DNA from: Chryseobacterium herbae
Lineage (GTDB): Bacteria; Bacteroidota; Bacteroidia; Flavobacteriales; Weeksellaceae
Direction: 5' to 3'
Assembly: GCF_025154075.1 (NCBI RefSeq)
Contig: NZ_JAOAMU010000008.1
Span: 62,001-126,000 of the forward strand
Length of the DNA: 64,000 nucleotides
This document shows, one piece after another, positions 60,743-64,000 of the stretch; the stretch's first letter is position 1; every line of letters begins with the position of its first letter. The notes below the pieces were generated by a model, which did not search any database, was not told the origin of the DNA, and saw only the letters and a program-made list of their open reading frames with translations. Both the position numbers and the translations under genes were made by a program.

Positions 60743-62812
60743 TTATTTTTTAATCGCTTTTACATGAGTGGTACTTCCATCTTTCATAGCAAGATTCAGA
60801 ATGTACAAACCTGATTTCAAATCTCCCAGATCTATTTCCTTAGAAGGCTGATCAATCGTTTTTATCATTCTTCCCGCACTGTCAAAGATGTGAATGGATT
60901 TTACTTTTTCAATATCTGTAATCGTGATGATATCTTTAAATGGATTAGGATATACTTTCATACGATCTTTAGCATCTACCTCTGCTGTACTTAAGCAAGC
61001 ACTGTTCACTGTCGCAGTAACTGTAGTTCTTGCGCTTTCACATTTGGTGCTTATCTGCCAGTCATAAAAATAATAATACGATGTTGTGGGTGTGTTTGCA
61101 GTAAGATTTCCTGCCGTCACAGATAATGCCCCCGGAATGGTAAATGGATAGGCGCCCCAACTGGATCCCGATTCTCTGATCAATCCGGATACACCTCCTG
61201 ATCTGGTCAGCATCATGAGTTTATAATTGCTTCCCGGTGGAACCGTAAAGTTTAAAGGAACATAGGTCTTTACATATGGAGCCCCAGAGCCTACAAGATT
61301 TACCGTAATCGTCTGTAATGTCACAGCGGGAGAAACATTTCCATCCTGCAAAGCAATTTCTACGGTCCCTGCTCCTGTACCCATTGGGTATACATTCACT
61401 CCATTAATAGTCGTTATAGAATAAACATCAAAAAGCAGACCTGCATCCAGAGTATAACCAGAGGTGGATATCGCATTCGGCATTCCGGTCGAAGAGGTCC
61501 CTCCTATTGAAGCGGCTACATAATAAGGTGTTGTACTGCTTAATGCAGGTGTTGTAAAACTTGGGCCTGTTCCCACTGCACTCCCTGCCGTAGGAGCGTC
61601 ATACCACGTGATTGTAGCTCCTGTATCTGCGGTGGCTGACAATGTTGCCGGCTGACCAGGACAGACCGTTGCTCCGGCAGTTGTAATAATTGCCGGCGGC
61701 TGGCATTGTGTTATCACCTGTATTGGCTGAACCGACCATATGCTTGCATTTCCTGCTCCGCAATTTGATCTGATCCACACATAATATGCTGTAGAAGGCG
61801 CTAGTGGCCCGATTGAAGCTGCAGTTCCCGAAACATTCGGATTGTTAGGGGTTGTCGAAGAGGTAGGCGCTGTACTTGAGGTACTGTAATAAATATCATA
61901 TCCTGAAGGAGATGACAGAGAAGTGATCCACGATATAGCTGCACTGTTATTGGTAGTTGCCCCTCCCGTCAGACCTGATGGAGCATAACATGTCGGAGGT
62001 GTCCACAAATAGGTTAATCCGGCGGCAGGCATACCGGGAACTGAGTTCGTGGTATTAAATGCCTGGGTACTGGTATTTGCTGTTCCCAGAGTAGAATTTA
62101 TAAACTCCAGCGTCGTCCCGTTATTCCGGGTATTAAAATCAGTGGCTGCACTCCCTCGCAGTCCTATCTGGGAAGTTCCTGAAATAGCCGTGGTTCCCGC
62201 TAAATAAGCTCCGCTGCCATAAACCATCTGAATCGTATTGGAGGTTTCCTGCAAGCGGATCTGGAACGAAAAGGCATAAGCCGCCGTGGTGGAAGTACTG
62301 CTGTTTGGTCTGAAATTCTTCCATTGGACAACAGCTTCCCGATTGGGAGCTGTCCCGGTTACATCCCAGCTGATATCACCCGTAGCTCCACTGATATCGA
62401 AGATACTGCTTAAATCCCTTCCAAAAATGGAAATTGCACCATCATAAGCTGTAGTGCTTGATATAGGCGTAGTTGTCGTCGTTGTCGGAGGTGTTGCTCC
62501 AAAAGTTATAAATCCGTTTGTGGACACATTCAATGCATTATACGAAGTTCCGTTAAATACAAAATTGAATGGCAGTGTTAAAGGATAAACATTACTGTTA
62601 AGATTTGTTACCGAAGCATTACCTGTAGCTGCACCCAATAGAGTTCCCGATATGGGTGTATAGGTTCCGGTTGATTGTGCAAAGCTGTAAGCACTTACCT
62701 GCGCTGATATCACATTACTCCCTGCAAGAAACATACTAAAACAGAATAAAGCACTTTTAAAAGAATTTGCTTTTTCGTTTCGTGGAAAAAAGAATCTGTA
62801 AAATTTTTTCAT
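60743..62812 (-). CDS. Secreted T9SS cargo protein with fibronectin III-like and Ig-like domains
   Basis: 689 aa with a long signal peptide (to VISAQ, about residue 38). Residues about 40-275 are a Ser/Thr/Gly-rich beta region (YPLTLPFNFVFNGTSYNALNVSTNGFITFG). A fibronectin III-like domain spans about 280-370 (GYDIYYSTSSTAPTS, AYYVWIRSNCG), then an Ig-like domain at about 380-450 (PGQPATLSATADTGATITWYDAP). The C-terminal type A sorting domain is VYPNPFKDIITI to VKAIKK. It should be exported by type IX secretion to the surface or medium. No catalytic domain is visible, so an adhesin role is likely. Confidence 0.85.
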   Translation of the reverse strand: MKKFYRFFFPRNEKANSFKSALFCFSMFLAGSNVISAQVSAYSFAQSTGTYTPISGTLLGAATGNASVTNLNSNVYPLTLPFNFVFNGTSYNALNVSTNGFITFGATPPTTTTTTPISSTTAYDGAISIFGRDLSSIFDISGATGDISWDVTGTAPNREAVVQWKNFRPNSSTSTTAAYAFSFQIRLQETSNTIQMVYGSGAYLAGTTAISGTSQIGLRGSAATDFNTRNNGTTLEFINSTLGTANTSTQAFNTTNSVPGMPAAGLTYLWTPPTCYAPSGLTGGATTNNSAAISWITSLSSPSGYDIYYSTSSTAPTSSTTPNNPNVSGTAASIGPLAPSTAYYVWIRSNCGAGNASIWSVQPIQVITQCQPPAIITTAGATVCPGQPATLSATADTGATITWYDAPTAGSAVGTGPSFTTPALSSTTPYYVAASIGGTSSTGMPNAISTSGYTLDAGLLFDVYSITTINGVNVYPMGTGAGTVEIALQDGNVSPAVTLQTITVNLVGSGAPYVKTYVPLNFTVPPGSNYKLMMLTRSGGVSGLIRESGSSWGAYPFTIPGALSVTAGNLTANTPTTSYYYFYDWQISTKCESARTTVTATVNSACLSTAEVDAKDRMKVYPNPFKDIITITDIEKVKSIHIFDSAGRMIKTIDQPSKEIDLGDLKSGLYILNLAMKDGSTTHVKAIKK

Positions 62813-62992
62813 ATGGAATGGATTAAATTCCTAACTAAGATATGAATTTTTACAAATAATTAACCTTAAAACAGGTTTTAATGAATTATTATCAATTAAA
62901 ATGATATAAGATGATTAATTTATCACTAATGTTAGAAAAATACAATGAATAAATCCCCAGCAATATCCGCTCTTGAAAGAGTCTAAAAAGAA

Positions 62993-63015
62993 AATCCTGC
63001 AAAGTATGCAGGATT
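62993..63015 (-). terminator. Terminator of the pseudouridine synthase gene
   Basis: AATCCTGCA (62993-63001) pairs with TGCAGGATT (63007-63015). On the minus strand a T-rich stretch (TTTTCTTTTT) follows. It lies 6 bp after the stop. Confidence 0.78.
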
Positions 63016-63020
63016 ATTTT

Positions 63021-63698
63021 TTATTCTTCACAGGCTCTCCATATCGCATCATTCTGCGGAACGGGAGCTATAATTTCAACTTTTTCCTTGGTGACGGGAT
63101 GAATAAACTCCAGCTTTCTCGCATGAAGATTGATTCCACCATCCGGATTCGAGCGGGGCGCTCCGTATTTCAGATCTCCTTTGATGGGAATTCCGGTTTT
63201 AGAGAGCTGAGCACGGATCTGGTGATGTCTTCCGGTTTCCAGATCAATCTCCAGAAGCATGTAATTATCTAATGTTTTAATAATATGATAAGTCAGAATG
63301 GCTTCTTTTGCACCTTCGGTTACTTTTGGAAAAACACTCGCCTTATTATTCTTTTCATTTTTCTTTAAGTAATGAACAAGTCGCTGGCTCTGAGGAATCA
63401 TTTCTTTTCCTACTACAGCCCAATAGGTTTTCTTTACTTCCCTGTTTTTTACCATCTGGGTAAGGCGGGAAAGCGCTTTGGAAGTTTTAGCATAAATAAC
63501 CAGGCCCGAAGTCGGGCGGTCTATACGATGAACCAAGCCCAGAAAAACATTTCCCGGCTTGTCATCTCTTTTCTTTATAAAATTTTTGATGGACTCCAGC
63601 AAAGATTCATCGCCGGTTTTATCGCCCTGAACAAGCTGTCCTACTTTTTTGTTAACCACCAAAAGATGGTTGTCTTCATATGCAATCTGCTCCTCCAT
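63021..63698 (-). CDS. RluA-family pseudouridine synthase
   Basis: 225 aa. The catalytic Asp60 lies in GLVHRIDRPTSGLVIYAKT, with EIDLETGRHHQIRAQL and LHARKLEFIHPVTKE further on. No S4 domain precedes the catalytic domain, as in the short TruC/YqcB-like members. Substrate could be rRNA or tRNA uridine. It starts 6 bp after the partial membrane-protein gene and is probably cotranscribed with it. Confidence 0.9.
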   Translation of the reverse strand: MEEQIAYEDNHLLVVNKKVGQLVQGDKTGDESLLESIKNFIKKRDDKPGNVFLGLVHRIDRPTSGLVIYAKTSKALSRLTQMVKNREVKKTYWAVVGKEMIPQSQRLVHYLKKNEKNNKASVFPKVTEGAKEAILTYHIIKTLDNYMLLEIDLETGRHHQIRAQLSKTGIPIKGDLKYGAPRSNPDGGINLHARKLEFIHPVTKEKVEIIAPVPQNDAIWRACEE

Positions 63699-63704
63699 AA
63701 TTCA

Positions 63705-64000
63705 CTATTGACGTCTGTTGGATATCGAAAGGATAACTCCAGCCAGAAGACCAATGGTTTTAAGGTATGAAAGCTTTGAATCTGCCGGCAGAAAAGCCCC
63801 CAATACACAAGCTCCAGCGGCCGCATACATTCCGTACATAAAATTTTTATTGGCCATCGTAGGAGCCTGAATAAAGAAACTTGCTCCTATCAATATATAA
63901 AATACTTTTCCTGAAAGCAGATGGTTAACTTCAGGTGAAAACAGATTAAACCAGCCTATGGCCATACAGATCAATGCTGCAATTGATAAAATCCCCTGGA
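63705..64000 (-). CDS. Small membrane protein, 5' end beyond window
   Basis: The frame is open from its stop at 63705 to the right edge, so 98 codons are visible and the start is missing. The visible sequence QGILSIAALICMAIGWFNLF continues with three further hydrophobic segments (VFYILIGASFFIQAP, MYGMYAAAGACVLGAFLP and IGLLAGVILSI). An internal TTG or ATG could serve as a start, but the upstream codons are typical membrane-helix sequence. It resembles small four-helix proteins of unknown function. Confidence 0.65.
   Translation of the reverse strand, partial: QGILSIAALICMAIGWFNLFSPEVNHLLSGKVFYILIGASFFIQAPTMANKNFMYGMYAAAGACVLGAFLPADSKLSYLKTIGLLAGVILSISNRRQ

Noticed and set aside
1..64000. CRISPR arrays, tRNA, rRNA or transposase genes
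   Set aside because: No regularly spaced repeats, cloverleaf or transposase motifs were seen on either strand by reading. A tRNAscan or Infernal run would settle it.

Overview
The window looks like a chromosomal segment from a flavobacterium of the Chryseobacterium type (Bacteroidota, Weeksellaceae). The composition is AT-rich. Several genes are preceded by the Bacteroidota -33/-7 promoter (TTTG, then TAnnTTTG), and most starts lack a Shine-Dalgarno site. There is a type IX secretion sorting domain, several TonB-dependent or outer-membrane-barrel proteins, an aromatic ammonia-lyase next to a halogenase-like flavoprotein (a flexirubin-cluster pairing), and intergenic repeats of the kind common in Chryseobacterium. 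The assignment is by pattern recognition only.

Layout. 1-6.1 kb: probable edge of a pigment cluster (ammonia-lyase, FAD halogenase-like protein, PaaK-like ligase) and an M23 peptidase. 6.1-16.6 kb: housekeeping run with ileS, a DksA-like protein, lspA, a SanA-like protein, two lipoproteins, a membrane protein and trpS. 16.6-21.8 kb: OmpR-type two-component pair, PepSY-like proteins, HAD nucleotidase, a 44-aa conserved-looking small ORF and an ECF-type sigma factor. 21.9-26 kb: metK behind a probable SAM-II riboswitch, then oxyR divergent from a catalase gene. 26.1-28.8 kb: crotonase, dCMP deaminase, xerD and Nudix genes on one strand. 29-38.6 kb: secreted and lipoproteins, a dehydrogenase, a thioesterase, a HU-CCDC81 protein, a TonB receptor under a TPP riboswitch (probably the thiamin receptor type called Omr1) and a WG-repeat protein. 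39-44.4 kb: two aconitases (AcnB, then mitochondrial-type AcnA). 44.4-54.3 kb: LytS/LytR pair and three outer-membrane barrel proteins. 54.4-60.6 kb: thiamin operon thiS-C-E2-E-G-H-F behind a second TPP riboswitch. 60.7-64 kb: a T9SS cargo protein, an RluA-type pseudouridine synthase and a partial membrane protein.

Most unusual content. (1) A TonB receptor leader at 51.6-51.9 kb combines a minimal SAM-I-like aptamer with a 26-codon leader ORF containing Cys-Ala-Cys. (2) The acnB leader carries a near-perfect Shine-Dalgarno site in front of a 14-codon ORF rich in Leu/Ile/Val/Thr. The two leader peptides end alike (V-V-x-x-R-x-L-stop). (3) IleRS has the swapped class-I signature GIHH instead of HxGH. 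(4) A dispersed repeat of about 116-130 bp with inverted ends occurs three times, and one copy supplies the last codons and stop of thiH. (5) In the thi operon the aptamer P1 strand can refold and the thiS start codon lies in a 9-bp hairpin. No tRNA, rRNA, CRISPR array, transposase or prophage was recognised.
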